64,000 bases of DNA, from positions 225,291-289,290 of the forward strand of contig NZ_KB903432.1 of NCBI RefSeq assembly GCF_000379765.1, written 5' to 3'. Every line of letters begins with the position of its first letter. Positions within the stretch are counted from its first letter, which is position 1. A model generated the notes under the pieces. It made no database searches. It was not told the origin of the DNA and was given only the letters and a program-made list of their open reading frames with translations. Positions 1 to 9,247 of the stretch are shown here, piece by piece. Source of the stretch: Flexithrix dorotheae DSM 6795. GTDB taxonomy: Bacteria; Bacteroidota; Bacteroidia; Cytophagales; Flammeovirgaceae. The position numbers and the translations under genes are program-made.

Positions 1-1
1 A

Positions 2-1330
2 GCTGAGGACAATGAAGGAAATGACAAGGAAATTTCCCTTGATGATACTTTAAAGGAGATTGAGCAACAAGAGAAAGAAAGAGAAGAACAGGACAAAAAA
101 GAGCTGGATTCCTTAGAATCCGAACTACAAAATGAATTTAATGGATTCGAAAGCCTGGAATCATTAACCTTACAAAATGATGAAGAGGATAAGGAAACTT
201 TGGCAAAACCAGAAGATTTAAACCATAATGATCATAATTTTTTTGTAGATGACAAGAAGAATACTAAAAATGGAACTGTATTAAACGGAAAAGCAAATAA
301 GGACTCCAAAGAAAATGTCGGGGATGAAGTTGTGGCAAATGAAAGCTTCTTTCAATCCACAAAGAAGAGAGCCTTATTCCTTATTCTGCTAATTCTTTTT
401 ATTTCCCTACAATTTTTTGCTTTCAGTAAAAAATCATCTTTCGGGCTGTTAGCCGGGTTGGGCAATATTTTCAATTCAGAATCCAAAACTTCTGATTTTG
501 AGGATTTAAAAGAAGAAGCCGAACAATTGTATAAGGATGGTAATTTCGTTGAAGCCCTTACAAAATTCGTGATGGCGGCTGAAAAACAGCCTGATAACGA
601 ATATATCAAAGACCGAATAGATGTTTGTAAAGTTTTATTGAGCAGACAAAATGAATTGCCGGCTAATGATGATTTTGGAGGAACATCCAACAATCTGGAA
701 ACAGAATTTGAAGACGAGAACTGGGATGAGTTGGAAGAGCTTTCCATCACTCAGGAAAACCCTACACCACAGGAACAATTGGCTTCTCAAGTGCAAAATA
801 CAAAACCGCAGCCTACACCTCAACAGGAACCAAAAGAATACATCCCGGAAAGGCCTGTAGAAGAGGAGGTGATTCAAGAACCCGCTCCTGGGGCAAACTT
901 AGGTAACATCGGACTAGCTGCCAGTGCCGGGGTAGGATTACAAGTGGAAAACCCTTCAGAATCTGTGATGGAGGAAGTTCAAAGAAAATTGGCTGAAGAG
1001 AAGGAATTGATGGATAAAATTTATATTGCGGTAGAGGAAAGACCCAGACCCCAGGGAGGCCTAAAAGCCTTTGGAAATTTTGTGAGAGATAACCTGAATT
1101 ATCCACAAGAGGCTATAGAAAGAAATATTTCCGGGAGGGTAATTCTACAATTTGCCGTAATGCGAGATGGAACAGTACAAAATGTTCAGGCTATGTCGAA
1201 TGTAGGATATGGCTGTGAGGATGAGGCTATAAGAGTATTAAAGTTATATCCAAAATGGGTTCCTGGTAAATTAAAAGGAAGGGTCGTAAACTCTCAAATT
1301 TCCATTCCAATCCAGTTTAACATCAGGTAA
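2..1330 (+). CDS. TonB-family energy transducer-like protein, 5' end cut by window edge
   Basis: The reading frame is open from base 2, so the gene starts outside the window; the TTG at 200 lies inside the frame and is not a convincing start. The visible N-terminal part is very acidic and charged (Glu/Asp/Lys-rich, cytoplasmic by inference). One hydrophobic segment follows, encoded around 365-425. Next come a short TPR-like helical stretch (about 510-640) and a Pro/Gln/Glu-rich spacer (about 740-890). The last 90 or so residues match a TonB C-terminal domain, with NYPQEAIERNISGRVILQFAV followed by G.....AIRVLKLYPKW. By family knowledge TonB proteins couple the inner-membrane proton motive force to outer-membrane receptors. 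The long acidic cytoplasmic head is unusual for TonB and suggests an extra role. Confidence 0.8.
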   Translation, partial: AEDNEGNDKEISLDDTLKEIEQQEKEREEQDKKELDSLESELQNEFNGFESLESLTLQNDEEDKETLAKPEDLNHNDHNFFVDDKKNTKNGTVLNGKANKDSKENVGDEVVANESFFQSTKKRALFLILLILFISLQFFAFSKKSSFGLLAGLGNIFNSESKTSDFEDLKEEAEQLYKDGNFVEALTKFVMAAEKQPDNEYIKDRIDVCKVLLSRQNELPANDDFGGTSNNLETEFEDENWDELEELSITQENPTPQEQLASQVQNTKPQPTPQQEPKEYIPERPVEEEVIQEPAPGANLGNIGLAASAGVGLQVENPSESVMEEVQRKLAEEKELMDKIYIAVEERPRPQGGLKAFGNFVRDNLNYPQEAIERNISGRVILQFAVMRDGTVQNVQAMSNVGYGCEDEAIRVLKLYPKWVPGKLKGRVVNSQISIPIQFNIR

Positions 1331-1353
1331 ATGACCTGAGAATTTTCAGAAAT

Positions 1354-1393
1354 AAAAAAGTCTCCGGGAAGGTATAATCCAGGAGACTTTTTT
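1354..1393. terminator. Bidirectional hairpin terminator between convergent genes
   Basis: A perfect 12-bp stem (1354-1365 with 1382-1393) encloses a 16-base loop. The arms begin with an A run and end with a T run, so the hairpin can terminate both the TonB-like gene on the plus strand and the beta-barrel gene on the minus strand. Confidence 0.8.
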
Positions 1394-1399
1394 ATTGGG

Positions 1400-2143
1400 C
1401 TAGTTTTGGTTCAAAAAATAACCCAGACTAAAAATAAATTGCTGGCTCGTTGGCTTAGCCAAAATCACTCCCTGACCCACACCTGTTTCTCCACTGAAAC
1501 TATCCTCATATTTCAAATCAATGGCAAATTTTTTCCCTAAATTCATACCAAAAGCAATTTGAAAAGATAATACAGGGGAATCAAAATTATCACTAATGTC
1601 TATGTTTACCCTATCTTCCAGCAAATTGGTAAGTGTTTTATTATTTGAGAGAAAAAAGGTGGGAACAGGACCAGCAGAAACTCTAAAAGGGCTTAAATCT
1701 AAGGCAACTATCAGAGGGACTTCCAATCTGCCATAAATTTGATTTTCTGAAGTCGTATTGATTTCAGCACCATTCATGGATTCCATAATTTTTATTTTTC
1801 CACCAGTGGTAGAGTATAATATTTCCGGATTGAACATTAAAGGGATATTAGTAAAACCTATCTGGCTAAATACACCTACATGATACCCTACATAAACACC
1901 ATCACTGCTTACATTTAGTTTAATTCCATCTTTATCAAGAAACTCAAAAGAATCAAAATCAAGGTTGGAGAAATTTAACCCGGCTCTTGCTCCCCATTTG
2001 ATATCCTGGGCGTTTCCTACCAGAGAAATGAGGAGAAGTCCAATGAAAGCCAAAGCATAAATTGCAGAGTGAATATTAGGAAAAGGTATTTTGGTAACTG
2101 TGGATATTTCCACTTTCCTGGAACCAAATTTTCTAGATGCCAT
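1400..2143 (-). CDS. Outer membrane beta-barrel protein (porin family, PorT-like)
   Basis: The protein has a hydrophobic signal region ending in GNAQD. It then begins with the WGARAGLNFSN motif typical of the outer membrane beta-barrel domain (PF13568 type) in Bacteroidota. Alternating hydrophobic strands, including FNPEILYSTTGG and FAIDLKYEDSF, run to a C-terminal FSLGYFLNQN. I chose the ATG at 2143 because the longer frame to 2170 begins with TTG. The signal peptide is preceded by a long charged stretch, so the true start could be further inside. Location in the outer membrane is inferred. No specific ligand or role is known. It converges on the TonB-like gene with a shared terminator. Confidence 0.7.
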   Translation of the reverse strand: MASRKFGSRKVEISTVTKIPFPNIHSAIYALAFIGLLLISLVGNAQDIKWGARAGLNFSNLDFDSFEFLDKDGIKLNVSSDGVYVGYHVGVFSQIGFTNIPLMFNPEILYSTTGGKIKIMESMNGAEINTTSENQIYGRLEVPLIVALDLSPFRVSAGPVPTFFLSNNKTLTNLLEDRVNIDISDNFDSPVLSFQIAFGMNLGKKFAIDLKYEDSFSGETGVGQGVILAKPTSQQFIFSLGYFLNQN

Positions 2144-2243
2144 AAATAATTTCACTAATGTAAAGGCCAAAAAATAATTGAATTGTAATCGAAACCGAAT
2201 CCAATTTAATTAGTTTGTGTAAGATTAAAAAATCTGGATGATT

Positions 2244-3194
2244 TTATTCATTCTGCATTTCCCTTTCCCTCTCGGCAACATCTTGCGGACGTGTTTTCCA
2301 TCTTTCATGCATCCATACCCATTGCGTAAGATCCTTTCGAATGAAAGCCTCTAAATTTTCATTAAAAATCTGGGTGTATTTATCAATATCTTTATCTAAA
2401 TCTCCACTTTTCACAATTTCGATTTCTGGTTTTACTGAAATAAGGTGCTTATCATTTTCTAATCTTCTAATAGCAAATGGCACTACCGCTGCACCGGTTT
2501 TTAAGGCAATCAGGGCTGCACCCAGAGGTGTATAAGCCGGAATTCCGAAAAAATCGGCAAAAGTACTTTTTACTCTGGTATCCTGGTCTATCAACATTCC
2601 AACTACTTCCCCTCTTTTCAGAGTTTTGATCAGTTTAATGGTGTCTTTTCCCCTGTGAATAAATTCCACTCCCCGGCTTGTCCTCATATTCACCACAAAA
2701 TCATCAATTCTTTTATTACTCAACTCTGTTCCCACAATACTGGCGGGATATCCCCTCAGAACCATATTTGTAGCCAGCATTTCAAAAGCCCCCATATGGC
2801 AGGTCACACATATCACACCTTTTCCTTTGTTAAAGGCATTTTCAAAATGTTCCCATCCTTCAGTTTCTACATATTCCTTCCAGTGTTCCAGGTCCGTAAT
2901 ATGTTGGGTTCTGAGTACATCGGCTCCATTTTTTCCCAGATTTACAAATACTTTTTTGGCGATCTCCAGAATTTCCGCTTCAGACTTTTCTTTTGAAAGT
3001 GCAAGGGTCAGGTTTGCAATCGTTTTTTTTCTGGCGTCTTTTACCAGATAATAGGCCAAACCGCCTAATTTTCCACATACCCACAAAACCAGTTTCCTTG
3101 GAAATATTCTGGTAAAAAACATTAATCCTTTAAGTCCCTGAAAAAGGAAATAATACTTGATGTCTTTCCGTGTCTTTCTAATTTTTTTTTTCAA
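2244..3194 (-). CDS. LpxL/HtrB-type lysophospholipid or lipid A acyltransferase
   Basis: The 316-residue product has the family architecture: a basic N-terminus, a hydrophobic stretch (about residues 15-50), and the acyltransferase motif HMGAFE with His133 and Glu138 (HX4E). IHRGKDTIKLIKTLKRGE and IDQDTRVKSTFADFFG follow, where the family has its second and third motifs. The C-terminus carries TQWVWMHERWKTRP, the usual WxHxRWK-like ending. Family members transfer a secondary acyl chain to lipid A precursors at the inner membrane. The frame starts with TTG; there is an in-frame TAG shortly upstream and no ATG until residue 25, so TTG is preferred because it keeps the conserved N-terminus. It is a monocistronic-looking minus-strand gene. 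Confidence 0.88.
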   Translation of the reverse strand: MKKKIRKTRKDIKYYFLFQGLKGLMFFTRIFPRKLVLWVCGKLGGLAYYLVKDARKKTIANLTLALSKEKSEAEILEIAKKVFVNLGKNGADVLRTQHITDLEHWKEYVETEGWEHFENAFNKGKGVICVTCHMGAFEMLATNMVLRGYPASIVGTELSNKRIDDFVVNMRTSRGVEFIHRGKDTIKLIKTLKRGEVVGMLIDQDTRVKSTFADFFGIPAYTPLGAALIALKTGAAVVPFAIRRLENDKHLISVKPEIEIVKSGDLDKDIDKYTQIFNENLEAFIRKDLTQWVWMHERWKTRPQDVAEREREMQNE

Positions 3195-3339
3195 GCTTTT
3201 AATATTTAGTATTGCTGTTGCCTAAGGATCCCTCAGTAAATTTTGGCAAAAATAATTAAAAATTATTCCTGAGGATAAGGAAAGCATTGTTGAATTTAAT
3301 TTTTCCAGTCCCATACCTGTCTGTGAATCATCCAGCTTC

Positions 3340-3380
3340 AAAAATAAAATTGGGAAAATAGTTTTAAACTACTTTCCCAA
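3340..3380 (-). terminator. Terminator of the PDZ/alpha-beta hydrolase gene
   Basis: The outer arms 3350-3357 and 3373-3380 pair perfectly (8 bp). An inner 6-bp stem (3359-3364 with 3366-3371) stacks on them after a single mismatch. On the minus strand the stem is followed by a T-rich run (complement of 3340-3349), as expected for a rho-independent terminator of the gene ending at 3440. Confidence 0.7.
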
Positions 3381-3439
3381 AGTACTAATGCCCACAATAT
3401 TTTCAGGGCAAATGGCTCAGAAGTATTCAATTAAAAAAC

Positions 3440-4768
3440 TTATTTCACCTGATTATTCGCCAATTCCTTCGCCCATTGCACTATTATATCACTGATATTC
3501 TGATCCCATTTACCTGGGTTTCCGAAGAAAGAATCTGCTGGTTTTTCATGTATGGTATTCCAATGGTCCAGTCCCGGGAACTCATAAAGTTCGGCTTGTT
3601 GGTTTCCATTTCTGGCCAAAACTTCCATAATCATCTGGTTATCGAAAGAAGACATAATCCAGTCATTTGTTCCCCTCATTATTTTTACAGGCACTTTCAA
3701 CTTTTCCCATTCCCCGGCCAGGTTGAAATCCTGTAATTGCTGATAATAGGAAAGAGGCCTTCCATACATGTGGTTTAATCCGTGGTAATTATATTGGGCA
3801 ATGGCCGGGTTTTCCTGTATAATTTCTTCATAAGATTTTTTCCCGATCAGCATCCCGTAGTAAAGAGGAATAAAAGCCGTATTCATTTTTTCTACGATTT
3901 CAGCCTCAGAATCTCCCTGCATTTGTCTGATTCTCCGTTCAATTTCCAGCATATGCTCAAACCAGGTTTTAAAAAAGGTCCCATCAGAAATCACACCAGC
4001 CAATCCATATTCATTGGCAAATAACGGGGCCAGGGCACTTCCCATACTCGAACCATACACAATAATCCTGTTTGTATCCACAAAATTCAGGGATTTTAAA
4101 TGAGCTATGGCCGCATGATATCCGGCCTTTTCGGTGTGAAAATCTGTAGAAGCGCAATCCCCATCACTATCTCCAACTCCGGGTTTTTCTATCCTTAGCA
4201 CTACCATACCCGATTTTTCCACAATATCATTGATTACTTTTCCCCAGTTTGAATTTCTTCCGGGATATAACTCAATACTGGAGCAACTTAATCCGGAAAG
4301 AAAAAATATAGCTGGTTGTTTATCACTTTGGCCTTTGGGTTTTGTGATAATTACTCGCTGGGTAATACCATAATCACTGGTCAGTTGGGTATAAATTGTT
4401 TCAATGTTTTCATGGCTTTCTTTTGCCATTCCGGGGAAAATTATAGTTTTCGAAAATGTGGTTATGCCTCTTTTTACCAATATTTCTACTGGCTTGCCGG
4501 CTCTTAACCCATAAGTAATGGTCCACCAGCTTTCAGAGGAATTAGCTAAAATATCATCAACTTTCAGGATGATATCTCCGGATTGAATTCCATTTTTATG
4601 CAATGGTGAGTTTTTTTCTATACTATTTACCAGTGCCCCGGGAGTTGGAAAGGAAGGTTCTGCAATCTTTGCCTGCCAGGAAGCTCTTCTGCCCAAATCC
4701 TGCGCACTTATAGGATTGAAAACCAAAAGCATAAGGATCGAAAAATTGATCAGGATTATTTTTTTCAT
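3440..4768 (-). CDS. Secreted alpha/beta hydrolase with N-terminal PDZ domain
   Basis: A signal peptide (about residues 1-22, ending ISAQ) is followed by a PDZ-like domain (about 25-112, with SPLHKNGIQSGDIILKVDD). An alpha/beta hydrolase fold occupies about 135-435. The nucleophile elbow is GSSMG with Ser241. The acid is probably the Asp in MRGTNDWIM and the base the His in PGLDHWNTIHE. FFLSGLSCSS supplies the oxyanion-hole region. The product is probably a periplasmic or secreted esterase or peptidase-like hydrolase of about 442 residues; the substrate is unknown. It starts at ATG and stands alone, with its own terminator. Confidence 0.82.
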   Translation of the reverse strand: MKKIILINFSILMLLVFNPISAQDLGRRASWQAKIAEPSFPTPGALVNSIEKNSPLHKNGIQSGDIILKVDDILANSSESWWTITYGLRAGKPVEILVKRGITTFSKTIIFPGMAKESHENIETIYTQLTSDYGITQRVIITKPKGQSDKQPAIFFLSGLSCSSIELYPGRNSNWGKVINDIVEKSGMVVLRIEKPGVGDSDGDCASTDFHTEKAGYHAAIAHLKSLNFVDTNRIIVYGSSMGSALAPLFANEYGLAGVISDGTFFKTWFEHMLEIERRIRQMQGDSEAEIVEKMNTAFIPLYYGMLIGKKSYEEIIQENPAIAQYNYHGLNHMYGRPLSYYQQLQDFNLAGEWEKLKVPVKIMRGTNDWIMSSFDNQMIMEVLARNGNQQAELYEFPGLDHWNTIHEKPADSFFGNPGKWDQNISDIIVQWAKELANNQVK

Positions 4769-4881
4769 AAACGTTTTTTTGATCCAATTTTAAAGGAAAT
4801 CTTCCTGGGAATTTGGAGATTTATATGAAATACCCCTTTATTTATACCAAATAGCGGGATTTTATGACTTGTGAAAATTCT

Positions 4882-4889
4882 TAATTTTG
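4882..4889 (+). promoter_or_regulatory. Candidate Bacteroidota promoter -7 element for the LytTR gene
   Basis: TAATTTTG at this site matches the Bacteroidota -7 consensus TAnnTTTG exactly. A T-rich stretch lies about 19 bases upstream, where the -33 TTG is expected, but it lacks the G. The start codon at 4954 is 64 bases downstream. Confidence 0.4.
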
Positions 4890-4953
4890 GATTCGACTAA
4901 TGGGTTATTAAACCTGAAAATTTAAACTCAACTGGAAATCAAATTTATCCCAA

Positions 4954-5697
4954 ATGAAAAGCTACTATTTATTTGGCTCCAGAATACTGACTCATGTGTT
5001 GTTTTGGGTAAGTTACTTTCTATTGTTTGGATTTATCTGGGCAAATGAAAACAATTATTTCCAATCGTATTTTCTCGAATTTATCCTCCTGCCAATCCGG
5101 ATTGGAGCAGTTTATATCACCATTTATGTACTTCTTCCCAAGAATTTACTTCCAAAAAAATACATTTCTTTTGGCTGGCAGTATTTATTGCTATTGTTAA
5201 TTTCCGGAGTTCTGCAAAGGGTATTCATTTACTTTTTTTATGAAACCATACTTCAACTTCCCCACAGCCCTTTGTTCGACCTGAATGGTATTTTGAGAGC
5301 TATTATTTTGGTGAATTCTACCGTAATTTTTGTAGGAGCTGCAAAAATTCTGGAGTTGTTTCATCAGGAAAGGGAATTAAACCAGAACCTGAAAAAACCA
5401 GATCAGATAATTGACATTAAGGCGGATAAAAGGATTTTCAGGATCTCAACAGATGAGATACAGTACCTTGAAGGACTGGGTAATTATGTGACTTATCAAC
5501 TGACAGGTGATCAAAAACTGATTGCCTATACCAGCTTGAAAGAGGCCTTAAAAAATCTGCCCGCGCATTTTTTGAGAATTCATAAATCCTACATTATCAA
5601 TAAAAACCACATCAGGTCTTACAACAATGAAAATGTAGAAATTGCCGGGAAACTTTTGCCTATTGGTAAGGCAGTTCAAATTGAGTTTGAGGACTAG
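4954..5697 (+). CDS. Membrane-anchored LytTR-domain transcriptional regulator
   Basis: The N-terminal half of this 247-residue protein has about four hydrophobic membrane segments (around residues 10-30, 36-60, 74-97 and 110-132). The C-terminal 95 residues form a LytTR DNA-binding domain: FRISTDEIQYLEGLGNYV followed by the signature FLRIHKSYIIN. No receiver domain and no histidine kinase are present, unlike AgrA/LytR two-component regulators. Such one-piece membrane LytTR proteins are common in Bacteroidota; their signals are mostly unknown. A candidate promoter lies upstream. The next gene, encoding a lipoprotein, is 178 bases downstream and is not clearly co-transcribed. Confidence 0.85.
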   Translation: MKSYYLFGSRILTHVLFWVSYFLLFGFIWANENNYFQSYFLEFILLPIRIGAVYITIYVLLPKNLLPKKYISFGWQYLLLLLISGVLQRVFIYFFYETILQLPHSPLFDLNGILRAIILVNSTVIFVGAAKILELFHQERELNQNLKKPDQIIDIKADKRIFRISTDEIQYLEGLGNYVTYQLTGDQKLIAYTSLKEALKNLPAHFLRIHKSYIINKNHIRSYNNENVEIAGKLLPIGKAVQIEFED

Positions 5698-5875
5698 AAA
5701 TTTAATGTGCGGTGTCACAATTTTGGAATCAATTTCTCTAAAATATTGTAGATAAATTAGCCAATCATAACAACCAGTCTCACTTCCAGTTATTTTTATA
5801 GCCAGCAAGTTTTTTACCTACTCAGGACATTCTTAAATACCCTATTTTTTTGATTATTTAAATTACGCCACCAAC

Positions 5876-6376
5876 ATGAAAATACTTTTATTCCTTTGTG
5901 CTTTGGCAGGTTCATTTTTTTTATTTAATTCCTGTGAGCCGGTTTATGAATTACCGCCACAACTTGCACCGGTAAAACCTCCAAACCCCCAAGTTAAAAC
6001 CCTGTGGATGAATGATTTGTACACTTCTAATTCTGATAATTGGGAGATACTGGAAGGCCCTGGATATAACACTGTTTTCGATTCCAAAAGACATCAGAAT
6101 GCCAAAGAGATCGTGTTTCATACTGTAATTAGAACAAACAAAATTATGAATGCCTGTGAAGTAGCGCTTTACAATCATACAGAGGGAAAGTTTGTGAAAA
6201 ACTCAAACATTATCACCGATAAAAACAGCATCACTGTGCAAAATAGATTTTCTGAAAACCTGATTAATTCATTTCCAAAAAATAAAGAAATAAAAATCGG
6301 TCTGGCCATTCGCAGCGAGAATGAAGGCGAAAATGTAAGTGTAACAGGCAGCTTTTTGGAAATTCGATACAATTAA
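5876..6376 (+). CDS. Small lipoprotein of unknown function
   Basis: The product has 166 residues. It starts with a lipoprotein signal peptide whose lipobox LFNSC places the lipidated Cys at residue 20, followed by a Pro-rich linker (ELPPQLAPVKPPNP). The remaining part (about 45-166) looks like a beta-sandwich domain ending in FLEIRYN. I recognise no family. It should be anchored in the periplasm or outer membrane by inference. Confidence 0.65.
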   Translation: MKILLFLCALAGSFFLFNSCEPVYELPPQLAPVKPPNPQVKTLWMNDLYTSNSDNWEILEGPGYNTVFDSKRHQNAKEIVFHTVIRTNKIMNACEVALYNHTEGKFVKNSNIITDKNSITVQNRFSENLINSFPKNKEIKIGLAIRSENEGENVSVTGSFLEIRYN

Positions 6377-6604
6377 TGCTTTTGGTAACTCCTGGAAACT
6401 TCCCTTTTAACTTGAAATATAAAGCAATTGCTGAAATTCATGGAAAAGGATATTTTTTGCGCATTTAATAGAAATATTGATTTATTTCTAATTTTACTTC
6501 CCCTCTCAAAAAAATTAATGGTTTGAAAAGTATATTCTTTCTCAAATCATTAAATTAGAGCATTTTACAGATTTCAAAAATCTAACGTCCTAATAATTAA
6601 ACAA

Positions 6605-7798
6605 ATGAAACAAACGATTTTTTGTACCTTATTCTACCTCCTTTCTTTAGGCTTTTTTTCTTGCCAGCCAAAACAAGAAGAAGATAAAACTGTGGAGGTA
6701 CCCGAAGAAATTAAGAGTAATCTCACTGTAAATACCTCCTTTTTCGGAACACTTCCATCTGGGGATACAGCCACCTTATTTACCATTAAAAACCAGGACA
6801 ATATGGAAGTGAAAATTACCAATTATGGTGGAATTATCACTTCTGTTTTAGTTCCGGATAAAGATGGGAAAATGGAAGACGTTGTTTTAGGTTATGACAA
6901 CCTTGAAGGCTATCTGAAAAGCTCACCCTACTTTGGGGCTATTGTCGGGCGATATGGAAACAGAATTGCCAATGGAAAATTCATGCTGGATGGTAAGGAA
7001 TATCCATTGGCTGTGAACAATGGGAAAAATCATTTACATGGAGGATTAGTAGGTTTTGACAAGGTGATATGGGAAACCGAAATTGAAAAAAAGGAAAATT
7101 CGGTAGCCTTGAAAATGAAATACCTGAGTAAAGACATGGAAGAAGGATACCCTGGAAATCTTAATGTGGAAGTTATTTACACCATTGACAATGAAAATGC
7201 GATTGCCATTGATTATATAGCTACCACAGATAAAACCACTCATGTTAATCTCACAAATCACACCTATTTTAACTTAACAGGAGATGTAAAAAGAGATATT
7301 CTTGATCACTCCCTTATGCTGAAAGCAGATCATTATTTACCAGTAGATGAAGGACTTATCCCAACCGGAGAGTTAAGAAATGTGGAAGGAACTCCATTCA
7401 ATTTCAAAGACTTTCAAAAAATTGGTGAGGAAATTAATGCCAGTAATGAGCAAATTAAACTTGGAGGCGGTTATGATCATTGCTGGGTTTTCAATCGTCA
7501 GACTCCTAATGACCTGGAAATTTTGGGTGAATTAAAGGAGCCGACCAGTGGAAGGGTAATGCAGCTTTTCACCACAGAGCCTGCTGTACAATTTTATACT
7601 GGAAATTTTCTCGATGGAAAAATTACCGGAAAAATGGACAAGGTCTATAACCAAAGATTTGCCTTATGTCTGGAAACACAACATTTTCCTGATTCTCCCA
7701 ATCACCCAGATTTTCCATCTACTGTTTTAAAACCTGGAGAAAAATATGAATCTTCTACGGTTTATAAGTTCTCAGTTGAAAAAGAAGTAGGAAATTAA
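6605..7798 (+). CDS. galM: Aldose 1-epimerase (galactose mutarotase), lipoprotein form
   Basis: This 397-residue enzyme interconverts alpha and beta anomers of aldoses. The lipobox GFFSC puts the acylated Cys at residue 20, so it acts outside the cytoplasm. Family motifs are in order: ITNYGGIITSVLVPDKDG, GRYGNRIANGKF, the substrate-binding His in NHLHGG, the His in LTNHTYFNL, GYDHCWVF, and the catalytic Glu in ALCLETQHFPDSPNHPDFPS. All key residues are present and the length is normal for exported Bacteroidota GalM. It stands alone, preceded by a 228-base AT-rich gap. Confidence 0.93.
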   Translation: MKQTIFCTLFYLLSLGFFSCQPKQEEDKTVEVPEEIKSNLTVNTSFFGTLPSGDTATLFTIKNQDNMEVKITNYGGIITSVLVPDKDGKMEDVVLGYDNLEGYLKSSPYFGAIVGRYGNRIANGKFMLDGKEYPLAVNNGKNHLHGGLVGFDKVIWETEIEKKENSVALKMKYLSKDMEEGYPGNLNVEVIYTIDNENAIAIDYIATTDKTTHVNLTNHTYFNLTGDVKRDILDHSLMLKADHYLPVDEGLIPTGELRNVEGTPFNFKDFQKIGEEINASNEQIKLGGGYDHCWVFNRQTPNDLEILGELKEPTSGRVMQLFTTEPAVQFYTGNFLDGKITGKMDKVYNQRFALCLETQHFPDSPNHPDFPSTVLKPGEKYESSTVYKFSVEKEVGN

Positions 7799-7816
7799 AG
7801 CTAAGCCTTATTTATT

Positions 7817-8005
7817 TTATCGGGACGAAAGCAATGTTTTTGTAAATAGTTTTATGGCTGGTTTTTGATTTTCAATAGAATCCAGTTTGATGAGTTGTCC
7901 ATTTTCATCTGTTACAAGTACTTCTTTTTCAGATTTCTGAAAAGCAAAATGGAAAATATTAATTAATGCAATAAGCCCGAAAAATAAAAGCATGTGTTTT
8001 TTCAT
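7817..8005 (-). CDS. Small exported or membrane-anchored hypothetical protein
   Basis: The 62-residue ORF begins at ATG with a Lys-containing N-terminus and a hydrophobic stretch (LLFFGLIALINIFHFAF), typical of a signal or anchor. A polar tail with LVTDENGQLIKLDSIENQ follows. It occupies an otherwise empty gap and does not overlap the end of galM. No family is recognised and it could be spurious. Confidence 0.45.
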   Translation of the reverse strand: MKKHMLLFFGLIALINIFHFAFQKSEKEVLVTDENGQLIKLDSIENQKPAIKLFTKTLLSSR

Positions 8006-8265
8006 AGCTAAAAAGTTTTTTGGTTAGAGGTATGTTTTAAGCAATTCCCGGTTGGCAATTAAATTCCAACCGGGAAATTACCTATTTTGGTTTATTTGAT
8101 CATTAATCAAGGTCAGATGATTCCTTACGGTAAAAATTTAATACCAAAAAATAAAATTATATTAATGAGCTGGTTTACAATGGTTTAACAAAAAAGAAGG
8201 AATTAAGTCCCCGGGCAAAGTGTGGATTAACTGGGGAATTTTATCCCCAAAAATGGATTTTAGGA

Positions 8266-9153
8266 CTAAAACTGAATTTCCTGCCGAAGAAAACTTATAA
8301 AACAATCGAAATAGGAGGGAAAAGTACGGTCTTTTAACCGCGCCACATACCATTTCCGATGAAGACCTTCAGGAGAAACTTTAATGGCCTGTACACTATT
8401 TTGGGCTAAATAGGATTTAATGGCCCATTTGGCCAGTACGGCAATTCCCATTTCTGCCTTTATCATCTCAATAGTTGCTTCTGTCAAAGGAATGATGGTA
8501 ATCTTCTCAGGAGTGATGTTGTTGACAGAAAGCACTTTTTGATAAACTGTTACGCTTTCCAGAGGCAAAGAGTGGATAATAAGATTGACATCACAAAAAT
8601 CTTCTGCGGTTACATAATCCAGATCTGTCCAGGGATGATTTTCCCCAACAACAGCCATCAATTCATCACAAAAAAGATCGATATATTCAATTTTGTCATT
8701 TTCTACTTTATCACTGGTAATGGCCAAATCCAATTTTCCATTCAACAGATTTTCCATTGGATGATGCGTAAATTCAAACATCACTTTCACCTCGATACTG
8801 GGAAAGTCATGATTAAACCGCTTTAGCAAAGGTGGTAACCAATGGTAGCAGGTATAGCATTCAGTACTCACCGAAAGGCTTCCTTTTTCTCCGCTGGTAA
8901 GGGCTTTCACTTCAGATTTTGCCTTTTTTAATTCACTTAAAATAACCCTGGATGCTTCCAGCATTTTTTCTCCTGCCGGTGTCAATACAAGTTTTTTATT
9001 AATTCTATAGAAAATTGGTGTTCCCAGCTGTGATTCCGCCTCTTTCAATTGATGGCTAATTGCACTTTGGGTTAAGTGTAATTTTTCCGTAGCATTGGTA
9101 ATGCCTCCTTCTTCTACCACCGCTTTTATGAGTTTTAAATGCCTGATTTCCAT
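8266..9153 (-). CDS. LysR-family transcriptional regulator, MetR-like
   Basis: The 295-residue protein has an N-terminal winged HTH (residues 1-62, with LHLTQSAISHQLKEAESQLG and VLTPAGEKML) and a LysR substrate-binding domain (about 88-290). The SHQ in the recognition helix and the HLK..KA start resemble the MetR subgroup, which in enterobacteria controls methionine genes with homocysteine as co-inducer. Whether that ligand applies here is inference. It is transcribed away from the YfiT-like gene; the shared intergenic region carries a MetR-box-like dyad. Confidence 0.85.
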   Translation of the reverse strand: MEIRHLKLIKAVVEEGGITNATEKLHLTQSAISHQLKEAESQLGTPIFYRINKKLVLTPAGEKMLEASRVILSELKKAKSEVKALTSGEKGSLSVSTECYTCYHWLPPLLKRFNHDFPSIEVKVMFEFTHHPMENLLNGKLDLAITSDKVENDKIEYIDLFCDELMAVVGENHPWTDLDYVTAEDFCDVNLIIHSLPLESVTVYQKVLSVNNITPEKITIIPLTEATIEMIKAEMGIAVLAKWAIKSYLAQNSVQAIKVSPEGLHRKWYVARLKDRTFPSYFDCFISFLRQEIQF

Positions 9154-9247
9154 AAATTTTTATTTGGATTTTCCCGGAAAACTAAATCTGGTTAATCTTC
9201 ACAATTGCCAAAATAACAACGGGATTTAAATTATCATCCATTTTTTG

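Noticed and set aside
200..202. TTG as start of the TonB-like gene
   Set aside because: The same frame is open and similarly acidic up to the window edge, so the gene starts outside.
3476..4507. Plus-strand ORFs inside the PDZ/alpha-beta hydrolase gene
   Set aside because: They are antisense shadows of a gene with full domain motifs and lack any recognisable pattern of their own.
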